DNA of 64,000 nucleotides from Citreicoccus inhibens. GTDB lineage: Bacteria; Myxococcota; Myxococcia; Myxococcales; Myxococcaceae. A program made the translations under genes and the position numbers. The notes below the pieces were generated by a model, which was not told the DNA's origin, searched no databases, and saw only the letters and a list, made by a program, of their open reading frames with translations. Location of the stretch: NCBI RefSeq assembly GCF_019039035.1, contig NZ_JAHNZT010000008.1, forward strand, positions 124,001 through 188,000, read 5' to 3'. Below are positions 35,551 to 44,439 of the stretch, piece by piece (within the stretch, counting starts at the first letter, position 1; every line of letters starts with the position of its first letter).

Positions 35551-37626
35551 ATGCCCATCCACATCTGCCAGCGCTGCGAGGCCCAGCACGACACCTGGAA
35601 TGGCGCCTGCCCCGCGTGCGGCGGCACCCACTTGCTCACGCTCGCGCCCACCGAGGACCGGATGTTGGGCCGCGTGGTGGCCGGGCGCTACCGCATCCTG
35701 CGGCGGTTGGGTCAGGGCGGCATGGGCTCTGTCTATCTGGCCGAGCAGGTGGGCATTGGCCAACAGGTGGCGCTCAAGTTCCTCAACAGCGGCTTGTCCA
35801 TGGATCCAGACGTCGCGCGGCGCTTCCTCAACGAGGCGAAGAGCTACGCGCGCGTGGCGCACCCCAACGCGGTGATGCTGCACGACTTCGGGCAGGACGA
35901 GGAAGGCGGCCTCTACATTTCCATGGAGTATGTGGAGGGAGACGACCTCAAGCGCGTGCTGCACGCGGCTGGGCGCCGGCCACCCCATGAGGCGGGCGAC
36001 ATCATGCTCCAGGTCGCGGACGTGCTCGCGTACGCGCATGCACGACAGGTCATCCACCGCGACCTCAAGCCTGAGAACATCATGGTCCGGCAGGGCCTGC
36101 GCGGCTTCCACGTGAAGGTGCTCGACTTCGGCATCGCGCGCATCGCGGACGGCGCGCCTCGCCTCACGGTGCAAGGCGCGGTGGCGGGGACGCCTCGCTA
36201 CATGGCGCCGGAGCAGGTGCTGGGGTTGGACGCCGACGCGCGCGCGGACGTGTATGCCGTGGGCATCGTCCTGTTCGAGATGCTCACGGGCCGCCAGCCC
36301 TTCGACGGGACCACCATCCCGGAGATCATGCAGAAGCAGGTGCACCAGCCCATGCCCCGGCTGGCGGAGCTCTGCCCGGATCTCCAACTGCCCGCGCTCG
36401 ACGCGGTCATCCAGAAGGCCACCGCGAAGAACCGCGTCGAGCGCTACGCGACGATGGAGGCCTTCGCCTCGGACTTGAGCAACGCGCTGCCCACGTTGAC
36501 GGGGCGCTCGGCGCTCAGCCTCACCCCGGTGCCAGGAGGCGCGCCCGGTGCGCCTCAGACGCCCGGCACCCTGCTCTACGGCGATGGCACCGAAGCCACC
36601 CTCATTCGAGGCGCCACGCCCGCCGCGGCCATGCCCGCGGTGCCCATTCAACTCACGCAGCCCGCGCCCGGTGCAACGCCCACGTCGGCGCCGTCCGGCG
36701 CGCGCGCGCCATCCGCGACAGGCACCACGCCCGACGCCGCGAGGAAGGCAGGGCCTCCGTCCCTCGGACAGCCCGCCCAGGGTGCCACGCCCACCTCCGC
36801 AATGCCCATCTCCCGTCCCATGTCCGACGGGCTGGACAAGACCGCCCTCCCCGCGTCGCCTTACGCCCCCCCCGCGAACCGGCGAGGCGGCCTGCTGAGC
36901 GCCATCGTGGTGGGCGGCATCATGATGGCCGCGGGCCTGGGCATCGTGCACCTGCGCACCATGTCTCCCGCGGGGCCTTCGACCCAGGTGGCTGCGCGGC
37001 CCGCGCTCGACCCCGCGGCGGGGACGGCTCCAGCGCCAGGCGCGGCTACCGCAGACGGCACGTCAGCCCCCACGCGCGAGCCCCATGAGGAAGGCGCTGC
37101 GCGGCCCGCCCCCGGAACCGAACCAGCCACGGCAGCGCCGACGACGGTCGGAGGCGAGGCGGCGACGGGCGCGACGCCCCATGGCCGCACGGTGACGCCC
37201 TCAACCGACACCGTGCCCGCCATCACGGCACCCACGGGCGGACCGGGCGCAGACTCCGCGCCATCCACGGCGGACGCGGTGCCTCGCCCTTCAGGCCCCG
37301 CGACGCCCGATGAACAGCGTCAGGCGCGCGAGCTGCTCTTCCGCGCCAACCTCGAACTGGCCACGGGCAAGCTGGGAGATGCCCAGGCCATCCTCGACAG
37401 CGCGCCAGAGCTGGCGGCGGCCGAGCCGCGCCTGGAGGAGCTGCGCACGAACGTCTCGAAGGCCACCGCGCTGATGAATCGCGGCAACACCCAGGCCCGC
37501 GATGGCGCCTGCGAGTCCGCCATCCGCACGTATCGCGAGGTCCTGAAACTGTTCCCCAAGGCGCGCGATGCCCAGTCCGCCATCGCGCGATGCCGCGCCG
37601 ACCTGCCGCCCGAGATCGCCCCCTGA
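35551..37626 (+). CDS. Zinc-ribbon Ser/Thr protein kinase, membrane anchored
   Basis: A 691-aa protein. The first 25 residues hold a zinc ribbon (CQRC ... CPAC). Kinase domain about 45-305: GQGGMGSVYLAEQ, VALKFL, VIHRDLKPENIMV, KVLDFGIAR, GTPRYMAPEQVLG and DARADVYAVGIV. A long Pro/Ala/Thr-rich linker precedes a single membrane helix near 449-470 (LLSAIVVGGIMMAAGLGIVHL). A second low-complexity stretch leads to a periplasmic TPR-like end (about 585-690, RELLFRANLELATGKLGDAQ, CESAIRTYREVLKLFPKARD). As the last gene of the PEGA-TPR-kinase operon it may sense the state of the other two through its TPR tail. Confidence 0.93.
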   Translation: MPIHICQRCEAQHDTWNGACPACGGTHLLTLAPTEDRMLGRVVAGRYRILRRLGQGGMGSVYLAEQVGIGQQVALKFLNSGLSMDPDVARRFLNEAKSYARVAHPNAVMLHDFGQDEEGGLYISMEYVEGDDLKRVLHAAGRRPPHEAGDIMLQVADVLAYAHARQVIHRDLKPENIMVRQGLRGFHVKVLDFGIARIADGAPRLTVQGAVAGTPRYMAPEQVLGLDADARADVYAVGIVLFEMLTGRQPFDGTTIPEIMQKQVHQPMPRLAELCPDLQLPALDAVIQKATAKNRVERYATMEAFASDLSNALPTLTGRSALSLTPVPGGAPGAPQTPGTLLYGDGTEATLIRGATPAAAMPAVPIQLTQPAPGATPTSAPSGARAPSATGTTPDAARKAGPPSLGQPAQGATPTSAMPISRPMSDGLDKTALPASPYAPPANRRGGLLSAIVVGGIMMAAGLGIVHLRTMSPAGPSTQVAARPALDPAAGTAPAPGAATADGTSAPTREPHEEGAARPAPGTEPATAAPTTVGGEAATGATPHGRTVTPSTDTVPAITAPTGGPGADSAPSTADAVPRPSGPATPDEQRQARELLFRANLELATGKLGDAQAILDSAPELAAAEPRLEELRTNVSKATALMNRGNTQARDGACESAIRTYREVLKLFPKARDAQSAIARCRADLPPEIAP

Positions 37627-37636
37627 GGGCCGTCCC

Positions 37637-38188
37637 TCACCCAGCGAACACGGGCAGCACGGGAGCATCCTTGAGCCGAGGCGCCCGAGCATCCTTGGGC
37701 GACAGGAGCGGCGGATTCACGGGCCAGGGAATGCCCAGGTCGGGATCATTCCACGCGATGCCGTGCTCGCAGTTCGGCGCGTACAGCTCCGTGCACTTGT
37801 ATGAGAAGTCCGCCGAGTCGCTGAGCACGCAGAAGCCGTGCGCGAAGCCCGGAGGCACCCAGAGCTGACGCTTGTTGTCCGCCGACAGCTCCACCGCCAT
37901 CCACTGACCGAAGTGCGGCGACCCGCGGCGGATGTCCACCGCCACGTCCCACACCGCGCCCGCGAGGACCTGCACGAGCTTCCCCTGCGCCTGCGGCTCC
38001 TGGAAGTGCAGCCCGCGCAGCGTGCCCTTCACCGAGCGCGACAGGTTGTCCTGCACGAAGGGCCCAGGGATGCCCACGTCCGCATAGCGGCCCGCATGGA
38101 ACGTCTCCAGGAAGAAGCCCCGGTCATCTCCGAACACCTTCGGCTCCAGGAGCAGCACTCCGGGAAGCTCGGTGGGAATCACCTTCAC
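37637..38188 (-). CDS. rfbC: dTDP-4-dehydrorhamnose 3,5-epimerase
   Basis: A 183-aa protein, normal RmlC length. It epimerises C3 and C5 of dTDP-4-keto-6-deoxyglucose, step three of dTDP-L-rhamnose synthesis. Motifs: [40 protein letters not shown] (active-site His), [31 protein letters not shown] and [10 protein letters not shown]. The start is GTG 38188, sharing GTGA with the rfbA stop, so translation is coupled. It is the last gene of the rfbBDAC cluster, and its stop is 10 bp from the convergent kinase gene. Confidence 0.96.
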   Translation of the reverse strand: MKVIPTELPGVLLLEPKVFGDDRGFFLETFHAGRYADVGIPGPFVQDNLSRSVKGTLRGLHFQEPQAQGKLVQVLAGAVWDVAVDIRRGSPHFGQWMAVELSADNKRQLWVPPGFAHGFCVLSDSADFSYKCTELYAPNCEHGIAWNDPDLGIPWPVNPPLLSPKDARAPRLKDAPVLPVFAG

Positions 38189-39066
38189 GACACCGCTCCT
38201 CGATTCTCGCTGAGCGCCAGCAGGTACTGGCCGTACTCGTTCTTGCGCATGGGCTCGGCCAGACGGGAGAGCTGCACCGCGTCGATGTACCCCATGCGAA
38301 AGGCAATCTCTTCCAGGCACGCCACCTTCAGGCCCTGCCGCTGCTCGATGATCTGGATGAAGTTGGACGCCTGCATGAGCGACTCGTGCGTACCCGTGTC
38401 CAGCCACGCATACCCGCGCCCCATCAACTCCACGGTGAGCTGCCCCCGACGCATGTACTCCGCGTTCACGTCGGTGATCTCCAGTTCGCCCCGGCGGCTC
38501 GGCTTCAGGTCGCGGGCGATCTCCACCACCTGGTTGTCGTAGAAGTACAAGCCCGTGACGGCGTAGTTCGACTTGGGCCGCGCCGGCTTCTCCTCGATGC
38601 TCAGGGCGCGCTGCTGGGCGTCCAGCTCCACCACGCCGTAGCGCTCCGGATCCTTCACGTAGTAACCGAACACGGTCGCGCCCGAGTCCCGCCGCGCCGC
38701 GCGCTGCACCTGCTCGCTCAATCCGTGCCCGTAGAAGATGTTGTCGCCCAGGATGAGCGACACCGGATCCTTTCCGACGAAGTCGCGCCCAATCACGAAC
38801 GCCTGCGCCAGCCCTTCGGGTCGCGGCTGCTCGGCGTACTGGAAGGACACGCCCCACTGGGAGCCATCGCCCAAGAGTTCGCGGAAGCGCGGCAGATCCT
38901 GCGGCGTGGAGATGATGAGCAACTCTCGGATGCCCGCCAGCATCAGCGTGGACACCGGGTAGTAGATCATCGGCTTGTCGTGCACGGGCAGCAGCTGCTT
39001 GCTCACCACGCGCGTCAGCGGGTACAGGCGCGTGCCCGAGCCTCCCGCCAGGACGATTCCCTTCAT
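38185..39066 (-). CDS. rfbA: Glucose-1-phosphate thymidylyltransferase
   Basis: A 293-aa nucleotidyltransferase making dTDP-glucose from dTTP and glucose-1-phosphate, the first step to dTDP-L-rhamnose. Motifs: [20 protein letters not shown] (nucleotide loop), [31 protein letters not shown] (metal Asp), [20 protein letters not shown] and [18 protein letters not shown] 39066 overlaps the rfbD stop by four bases (ATGA), and its own stop overlaps rfbC. Confidence 0.97.
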   Translation of the reverse strand: MKGIVLAGGSGTRLYPLTRVVSKQLLPVHDKPMIYYPVSTLMLAGIRELLIISTPQDLPRFRELLGDGSQWGVSFQYAEQPRPEGLAQAFVIGRDFVGKDPVSLILGDNIFYGHGLSEQVQRAARRDSGATVFGYYVKDPERYGVVELDAQQRALSIEEKPARPKSNYAVTGLYFYDNQVVEIARDLKPSRRGELEITDVNAEYMRRGQLTVELMGRGYAWLDTGTHESLMQASNFIQIIEQRQGLKVACLEEIAFRMGYIDAVQLSRLAEPMRKNEYGQYLLALSENRGAVS

Positions 39067-39971
39067 GGCCGCACCTCGCGCGCCGCCTTCCATGCCGCGT
39101 GGAAGCGCGACAGGGAATCGCCGAGCGCCATCGGTCGCTGCGTCAACTGGGCCCGCGCCTTGTCCGTCTTCAGGCCACTGCGCAGCGGCCTCGGCGCGGG
39201 GAGCTTCAGGTCCGCCATCCGAGTCGGGACGATCAGCGCCGGGTCAAAGCCAAACACCGCGCACACCGCGCGCCCGAAGGCCACGCGGTCCAACACCTCG
39301 GCGCCGCACGTGTTCCACACGCCGCCCAGACGCCGCGTGCCCAACTCCACCAGCATGGCCGCCACGTTGTCCGCGAGGCTCGGGGACACCACCTGGTCCT
39401 CGAAGAGCTTCACCGGCTGGCCCTTCTCCAGCGCGCCCACCAGCCACGCCCCGAAGTTCACCCGCCCCTCCACCGCGGGCCAGCCATACACCACCGCCGT
39501 ACGCGCAATCGCACAGCCCGGCGCGAGCACCCGCGCGGCCTGCTCGCCCATGTGCTTGGTGATGGCATACACGCCCCGAGGGTTCGGCACCGCCGCCTCG
39601 TCATACGGCCCCGCGTCTCCATCGAAGACGTAGTCCGTGGACACATGCACCAGATGCGCGCCCGCCTTCTGCGCGGCCCGCGCCACGAAGGCCGTCGCGG
39701 ACACGTTGCCGGCATACGCCGCCTCGGGGTCCTTCTCGCACGCGTCCACTTCGGTCATGGAGGCGCAGTGGATGACGACCTCGGGTGAAGCCGCCTGGAA
39801 GGCCTCCACCACCTCTGCCTCGCGCGTCAGGTCCACCGACGCGTAGCGGAAGTCGCCGGGGGCTCGGCGCGGGCCTCGGCCCAGGCCCACCACTTCGTGT
39901 CCCTCCTGGGCCAGCAGCGCGCACGCCCGCCGCCCCACCAGTCCGTTCGAACCCGTGACGAGAAAGCGCAT
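39063..39971 (-). CDS. rfbD: dTDP-4-dehydrorhamnose reductase
   Basis: A 302-aa extended SDR that reduces the 4-keto sugar to dTDP-L-rhamnose with NAD(P)H. Visible: [18 protein letters not shown] (GxxGxxG), [30 protein letters not shown], the YxxxK pair in [12 protein letters not shown], and RTAVVYGW. It is sandwiched between rfbB (7 bp upstream) and rfbA (4-bp overlap). The sequence is slightly more divergent than the other three Rml enzymes, which is usual for RmlD. Confidence 0.93.
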   Translation of the reverse strand: MRFLVTGSNGLVGRRACALLAQEGHEVVGLGRGPRRAPGDFRYASVDLTREAEVVEAFQAASPEVVIHCASMTEVDACEKDPEAAYAGNVSATAFVARAAQKAGAHLVHVSTDYVFDGDAGPYDEAAVPNPRGVYAITKHMGEQAARVLAPGCAIARTAVVYGWPAVEGRVNFGAWLVGALEKGQPVKLFEDQVVSPSLADNVAAMLVELGTRRLGGVWNTCGAEVLDRVAFGRAVCAVFGFDPALIVPTRMADLKLPAPRPLRSGLKTDKARAQLTQRPMALGDSLSRFHAAWKAAREVRP

Positions 39972-39978
39972 GGTGGCC

Positions 39979-41007
39979 TCAGGCTCCCCGGCCGTGGAGC
40001 CGCGTCTGGTATTGCGTGTCGAAGTACTGCCGATACGCGCCGCTCATCACGCGCTCCCACCAGGCCGCGTTGTCGACGTACCAACGCACCGTCTGCTCCA
40101 GGCCCTGCTCAAAGGTGTGCGCCGCCTTCCAGCCCAGCTCCGCGCGAATCTTCGACGGGTCAATGGCATAGCGCCGGTCATGTCCCGGCCGGTCGGTCAC
40201 GAAGCGGATGAGGGACTCGGGCTTGCCCAGGAGCGCCAGGATGTTCCGGACGATCTCCAGGTTGCGGCGCTCGGCGCCCCCGCCAATGTTATACACCTCG
40301 CCCGCCCGCCCCTTCTCCAGCGCGAGCAGCAACGCCTGACAGTGGTCCTCCACGTGCAGCCAGTCGCGCACGTTGCCGCCATCGCCATACACAGGCAGCG
40401 GCTTGTCATGCAGCGCATTGACGACCATCAGGGGAATCAGCTTCTCGGGGAACTGGTAGCGCCCGTAGTTGTTCGAGCAGCGCGTCACCACCACGTCGAG
40501 CTGGAACGTATGGTGGTACGCGAGCGCCACCAGGTCCGAGCTCGTCTTCGAGGCCGAGTAGGGGCTGGAGGGCTGCAGCGGCGAGGACTCGGTGAAGGCG
40601 CCCGTGGGGCCAAGCGAGCCATAGACCTCGTCGGTCGACACCATGAGGAAGCGACGCACGCCGCGCGCGCGAGACGCCTCCAGGAGCTGCTGGGTGCCCA
40701 GCACGTTCGTGGTGATGAACACCTCGGGCCCGAGGATGGAGCGGTCCACGTGGCTCTCGGCCGCCAGATGCATCACCGCGTCGATGGCGTGCTGGGCCAT
40801 CAGGTGCTCCACCAACTCGCGGTTGCCGATGTCTCCGCGCACGAAGACGTGGCCTGGGTCACCCTCCAGGTCCGCGAGCGTCTCCAGGTTGCCCGCGTAG
40901 GTGAGCCGGTCCAGGTTGACGACCTTCCAGTCCGGTCGCTCGCGGCGCAGGTACTTCACGAGGTTGGAGCCGATGAAGCCACAGCCGCCTGTCACCAGAA
41001 CGTTCAT
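39979..41007 (-). CDS. rfbB: dTDP-glucose 4,6-dehydratase
   Basis: A 342-aa extended SDR with tightly held NAD. Motifs: VLVTGGCGFIGSNLVKYL, HLAAESHVDRSI, STDEVYGSL (catalytic Asp-Glu pair with the Thr), YSASKTSSDLV (YxxxK), RCSNNYGRYQFPEKLIPLM and VYGDGGNVRDWLHVEDHC. It converts dTDP-glucose to the 4-keto-6-deoxy form, the shared precursor of rhamnose and other deoxysugars. It leads the rfbBDAC operon; the promoter should lie in the 116-bp gap shared with the divergent GT4 gene. Confidence 0.97.
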   Translation of the reverse strand: MNVLVTGGCGFIGSNLVKYLRRERPDWKVVNLDRLTYAGNLETLADLEGDPGHVFVRGDIGNRELVEHLMAQHAIDAVMHLAAESHVDRSILGPEVFITTNVLGTQQLLEASRARGVRRFLMVSTDEVYGSLGPTGAFTESSPLQPSSPYSASKTSSDLVALAYHHTFQLDVVVTRCSNNYGRYQFPEKLIPLMVVNALHDKPLPVYGDGGNVRDWLHVEDHCQALLLALEKGRAGEVYNIGGGAERRNLEIVRNILALLGKPESLIRFVTDRPGHDRRYAIDPSKIRAELGWKAAHTFEQGLEQTVRWYVDNAAWWERVMSGAYRQYFDTQYQTRLHGRGA

Positions 41008-41123
41008 TCCCAATTCCCGAGGGCCCGCCACGTGAGAAGACGAGCCTGCGTACTGGAGGGGGTCCCCCCCGTCAAGGCACCGCGCGAGGCGCCCCTGTAC
41101 GTCGGGACAGGAGGATTGTAAGG

Positions 41124-42767
41124 GTGCCGCCCGTGAAGACTCGGCCAGAGGCGGCGGGGACCAACGGGCCCCGGCACATCCACCAGTTCGTTGCCCGGTT
41201 GGCCTGGGGAGATGCGGTCGGCAACCAGGTCCGCTACCTGCAAAGCCTGCTGCGCTCGTGGGGCCATGTCTCGGAGATCTACGCGGAGCAATGGGACGAC
41301 TCGTGCCGGGAGCAGGTCCGCCCCGCGCGAGATTACCCCCGCGAGGCCTCGCGAGACTCGGTGCTCATCGTCCACCACAGCTTCGAGTCGCGCATGGTGC
41401 CGATGATTGCCCGGTCGCCTGGCCGCAAGCTGCTCGTGTACCACAACGTCACGCCCGCCCGACTCTTCGAGGGTTTCGAGCGCAAGGTGGCGATCGCCTG
41501 CGACGCGGCCCGCGCGGAGCTGCTCGCCATGCGCGAGCACATGGACGCGGCCTTCGCCTACTCGCGCTTCAGCGCCGAGGAGCTGGCTGCCGCCGGATAC
41601 CGCCACGTCGCAGTGCTGCCCTTCGCCATTGACTGGAGCTGCTTCGACACGCCCCCGGACGCCACGCTCCAGGCCGAGCTGGACGACGGCTGCGCCAACA
41701 TCCTCTTCGTCGGCCGCGCCGTGCCCAGCAAGCGCATGGATGACGTGCTGCGCGTCTTCACCGCGTACCAGCGCCTGTACCAGCCCCGAAGCCGCCTGCT
41801 CATCGCGGGCGCGCTCAACCGCGACTCGCCCTACGGCGCATTCCTCCTGGGCCTCAAGGACCTGCTGGGCCCCGAGCGCGTCCACTTCCTCGGCCGCGTG
41901 AGCGCCGCGCAGCTCTCCGCGTGCTTCTCGGTGGCCACGGCCTACCTGTCCATGAGCCGCCATGAAGGCTTCGGCGTGCCTTTGCTGGAGGCCATGTACC
42001 GAGGCGTCCCCGTCGTGGCCCACGCCGCGGCCGCCGTGCCCGAGACGATGGCCGGCGCGGGCATCGCCACCCTCTCGCGAGATCCAATGGAGGTCGCGCA
42101 GCTCCTCGCCGTGCTGGAGCGCTCGGCCCCCCTCCGCACGCAAGTCATCGACGCGCAGCGGGCCCGCGTGGCCGCGTTCTCCCAGGACCTCGTCGCCGAG
42201 CAGGTGCGCGAGGCCTTGTCCGCCTGCTTCGAGGGGCGCATGCCCGCCCTTCCCGCGCCCCCGGAGCCCGCCCGCGTCGAGCTCATCTGCCCGGGCTACT
42301 CACTGCGCCCGGACGCGCCCATGTCCCGGCTGACGCGTGCGCTGGCTTCGCGCGTGCCCGGAGCGCGCGTGCTGGCCCTGCGCCCACGCACCCTCGCGCC
42401 GCGCGCTGCCCCAGGCCCCGAGCACATCGACGGCCCGCCCGTGTGGCACTTCACGGCGGATCAACCCGTGGGACTTCCCGCGGAGCCCTTGCCTGGCTCG
42501 TCCGCGATGGAGACCGCCGCGCGCGCATCGTCCGCGCCCCATGTCTACTTGGGCGTGGACACCGAGGTCGCGGCCACGCTTTTGCCCCTTGCCTCCGCGC
42601 CGGCCTGGGGCGCGCGCTCCGCCACCGAGGCACGCGCGGAGGGCGACGCATCCCAGCGACTGGGAGCACGCCTGTTCGAGCTTGCGCCCGACAGCCTCGA
42701 CGCCACGGTCGAAGCCTTGCTCCAATCCCTCTCTTCCCGAGGCGGCCCCCTGCATGAACGCGGATGA
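41124..42767 (+). CDS. GT4-type glycosyltransferase
   Basis: A 547-aa protein. GTG 41124 has a perfect AGGAGG at 41109-41114. Residues about 15-370 are a GT-B enzyme: acceptor half with RYLQSLLRSWGHVSEIYAEQ and LLVYHNVTPARLF, donor half with NILFVGRAVPSKRMDDVLRV, SMSRHEGFGVPLLEAMYRGV (E-x7-E) and VPETMAGAGI. The C-terminal part (about 385-547) is Ala/Pro-rich with no clear fold and ends with short helices. It adds one sugar to the nascent surface glycan. The next gene starts inside its last codons. Confidence 0.88.
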   Translation: MPPVKTRPEAAGTNGPRHIHQFVARLAWGDAVGNQVRYLQSLLRSWGHVSEIYAEQWDDSCREQVRPARDYPREASRDSVLIVHHSFESRMVPMIARSPGRKLLVYHNVTPARLFEGFERKVAIACDAARAELLAMREHMDAAFAYSRFSAEELAAAGYRHVAVLPFAIDWSCFDTPPDATLQAELDDGCANILFVGRAVPSKRMDDVLRVFTAYQRLYQPRSRLLIAGALNRDSPYGAFLLGLKDLLGPERVHFLGRVSAAQLSACFSVATAYLSMSRHEGFGVPLLEAMYRGVPVVAHAAAAVPETMAGAGIATLSRDPMEVAQLLAVLERSAPLRTQVIDAQRARVAAFSQDLVAEQVREALSACFEGRMPALPAPPEPARVELICPGYSLRPDAPMSRLTRALASRVPGARVLALRPRTLAPRAAPGPEHIDGPPVWHFTADQPVGLPAEPLPGSSAMETAARASSAPHVYLGVDTEVAATLLPLASAPAWGARSATEARAEGDASQRLGARLFELAPDSLDATVEALLQSLSSRGGPLHERG

Positions 42768-43215
42768 TCTGCTGACCCAGTCGCCCACGGCCGAGGCCGT
42801 CGCCGCGCACACCCGTCAGCTCCCCGAGCCCGACCCGAAGGCGCAGCAGGCCCTGCGCGAGGCACTGGAGTCCTCCACGCGGACCCCCGTGGCCGCCGAG
42901 TGGCCAACCCTGCTCCAGGAAGCGCGCGGGAAGATGGACTCGCGCCATGCCGAGCCCGCCACGTCCCACCGTCCCGGCGTGGGCCCGGTGCTGGTGGCCG
43001 TCAAGCGCGCCTTCCGCTTCACGTTCCAGCCCTTCATCAACGAGATGCTGCGGCGTCAGGTGGAGTTCAACGAGTCCATCCTCGACGCCCTTGCCACCGT
43101 CATCGAGAACCAGCGCGAGCATGCGCGCACGCAGGCGCAGTGGCGACGGGACGTGGAGGCACGCCTCGCTCGCCTCGAACCGGGCCCCAAGGGGCGCGGC
43201 GCAACGAAGCGCTGA
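42754..43215 (+). CDS. Small helical protein with SHR-KR-QxxFN module
   Basis: A 153-aa soluble, mostly helical protein overlapping the GT4 gene by 14 bp, so translation is coupled. Residues 71-116 contain SHRPGVGPVLVAVKRAFRF then PFINEMLRRQVEFNESILDA. The same pattern (SHR, KR, P, E-x-LRxQ, FN) occurs three times in the N-terminus of WbgA (51086-54883). From general knowledge, similar stretches appear next to methyltransferases and glycosyltransferases of O-antigen clusters. The C-terminal 40 residues form a charged helix (ENQREHARTQAQWRRDVEA), possibly a coiled coil. A docking or assembly role with the GT4 enzyme is inferred, not shown. Confidence 0.75.
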   Translation: MNADDLLTQSPTAEAVAAHTRQLPEPDPKAQQALREALESSTRTPVAAEWPTLLQEARGKMDSRHAEPATSHRPGVGPVLVAVKRAFRFTFQPFINEMLRRQVEFNESILDALATVIENQREHARTQAQWRRDVEARLARLEPGPKGRGATKR

Positions 43216-43221
43216 CTCGCG

Positions 43222-44328
43222 TCACTCCGTGGGGACGGAGGCCGGGCTGGCTTGCGGCATTGAGCGCAGGCGCAGCCCCAGGAGCGCGGACGCGACCTTC
43301 GTCATGAAGCGCAGGCTCTTGATGCCGCTGAGGCTGGACGTTCCCGTCGTGCGAGGGCTCATCACCACGGCGGTCTCCTCCACGCGCAGTCCGTTCAAGG
43401 CCACCAGCGCGATGGACTCGGGCTCCGGGTACTCGTCCGGCATCCAGCGAAGCAGCGTGGCCATGGCGCGCGGCGAGTAGACGCGGAAGCCCGACGTGGG
43501 ATCCGACACGCGCGCACCGCGACCAAAGAGGCCCAGCAGCGTGCTGACGACAATGCCGCCCGCGCGGCGCATCCGCGTGGTGCTCGCCAGCGTGTCCTTG
43601 CCCTCGGCGCCCCCCCCCGCGAACCGCGAGCCGATGAGCAGATCCACGGAGCGCTCACGGGCCACACGCACCACATCCGGGATGGACTCGATGGGGTGCT
43701 GGCCATCCGAGTCACACTGCACCGCGAAGTGCGCGCCTGTCCGCTGCGCGATGAGGAAGCCCGTGCGCAGGCCGCCCGCCACGCCGATGTTCGTGTGGTG
43801 CGTCACGTGCTGGTGGGGCGCCAGGCGCCGCAGCACCGCGGGCGTCGCATCCACCGAGCCGTCGTTGACGATGCAGAAGTCCAGGTCCAACTCAGGCGTC
43901 GCGCGCTGGAGCGCCGTGAGGCGCGGCACGAGCACCGGGAGGCTCTCCGACTCGTTGTAGCAGGGCAGCACCACGAGCACCCGAGTCCGCGGGTCCGAGG
44001 CCTCACGCTCACGGGCCGGGAACGTGTCCGCCGCCAGTGAAGACACCATGCGCACCATCTGCCGGCGCAGGCCGTTGTTCTCCGCGTACTGCTCCAGCAT
44101 CTGCACGAACAGGAACATGGTCAGGCCCGCGAGGACCATGTTGCTGACCAAGGTGATGCCCAACAGATGCGCCACCGGCAACAGCCAATCCGGACGAATG
44201 GCCGCCACCAGGATGAAGCCGCTGACCAGGTACCAGGTGACGGCATGCCGCGCCGCCAGCCACGAACCGAACTGGGAGAAGATCCACCCAAAGAAGGCCA
44301 CGGCCACGCAAATGAATAGCAGCGACAC
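43222..44328 (-). CDS. DUF2304-GT2 fusion glycosyltransferase
   Basis: A 368-aa protein starting at GTG 44328 behind GGAGGA. Residues 1-100 have three membrane helices (SLLFICVAVAFFGWIFS, TWYLVSGFILVAAI, LGITLVSNMVLAGLTMFLFV) and match DUF2304, normally a separate small protein encoded beside a GT2. Residues about 115-335 are a polyprenyl-phosphate sugar synthase-like GT2: VLVVLPCYNESESLPVLVP, FCIVNDGSVDATP, AVQCDSDGQHP (DxD-like) and GSRFAGG. It probably loads a sugar onto the lipid carrier on the inner membrane. It diverges from 44440-46614. Confidence 0.88.
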   Translation of the reverse strand: MSLLFICVAVAFFGWIFSQFGSWLAARHAVTWYLVSGFILVAAIRPDWLLPVAHLLGITLVSNMVLAGLTMFLFVQMLEQYAENNGLRRQMVRMVSSLAADTFPAREREASDPRTRVLVVLPCYNESESLPVLVPRLTALQRATPELDLDFCIVNDGSVDATPAVLRRLAPHQHVTHHTNIGVAGGLRTGFLIAQRTGAHFAVQCDSDGQHPIESIPDVVRVARERSVDLLIGSRFAGGGAEGKDTLASTTRMRRAGGIVVSTLLGLFGRGARVSDPTSGFRVYSPRAMATLLRWMPDEYPEPESIALVALNGLRVEETAVVMSPRTTGTSSLSGIKSLRFMTKVASALLGLRLRSMPQASPASVPTE

Positions 44329-44378
44329 GATGGAGTCCTCCCCGCCCTTCGGTCCGGCCCCGTAGGCGTGCGTGCAAG

Positions 44379-44402
44379 CGGGAGATGCACCGCATCCTCC
44401 CG
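44379..44402. promoter_or_regulatory. Bulged dyad in divergent promoter region
   Basis: CGGGAGATGC and GCATCCTCCCG pair over ten bases with one bulge and a 3-nt loop. It is followed on the plus strand by an AT-rich TTTGAATTCAAGC stretch, the likely promoter area, so it may be an operator for one or both divergent genes. Confidence 0.35.
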
Positions 44403-44439
44403 TTTGAATTCAAGCTTCCTTACGGTACGAAGCCCTGCG

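Noticed and set aside
38857-39093. Upstream extensions of rfbC and rfbA into longer open frames
   Set aside because: Extensions are out of family length and lie inside neighbouring genes; the GTG at 38188 and ATG at 39066 give normal-length proteins with start/stop overlaps.
44407-44418. GAATTCAAGCTT, adjacent EcoRI and HindIII sites that look like a cloning linker
   Set aside because: It lies in a natural AT-rich promoter patch with no vector sequence around; single chance occurrence.
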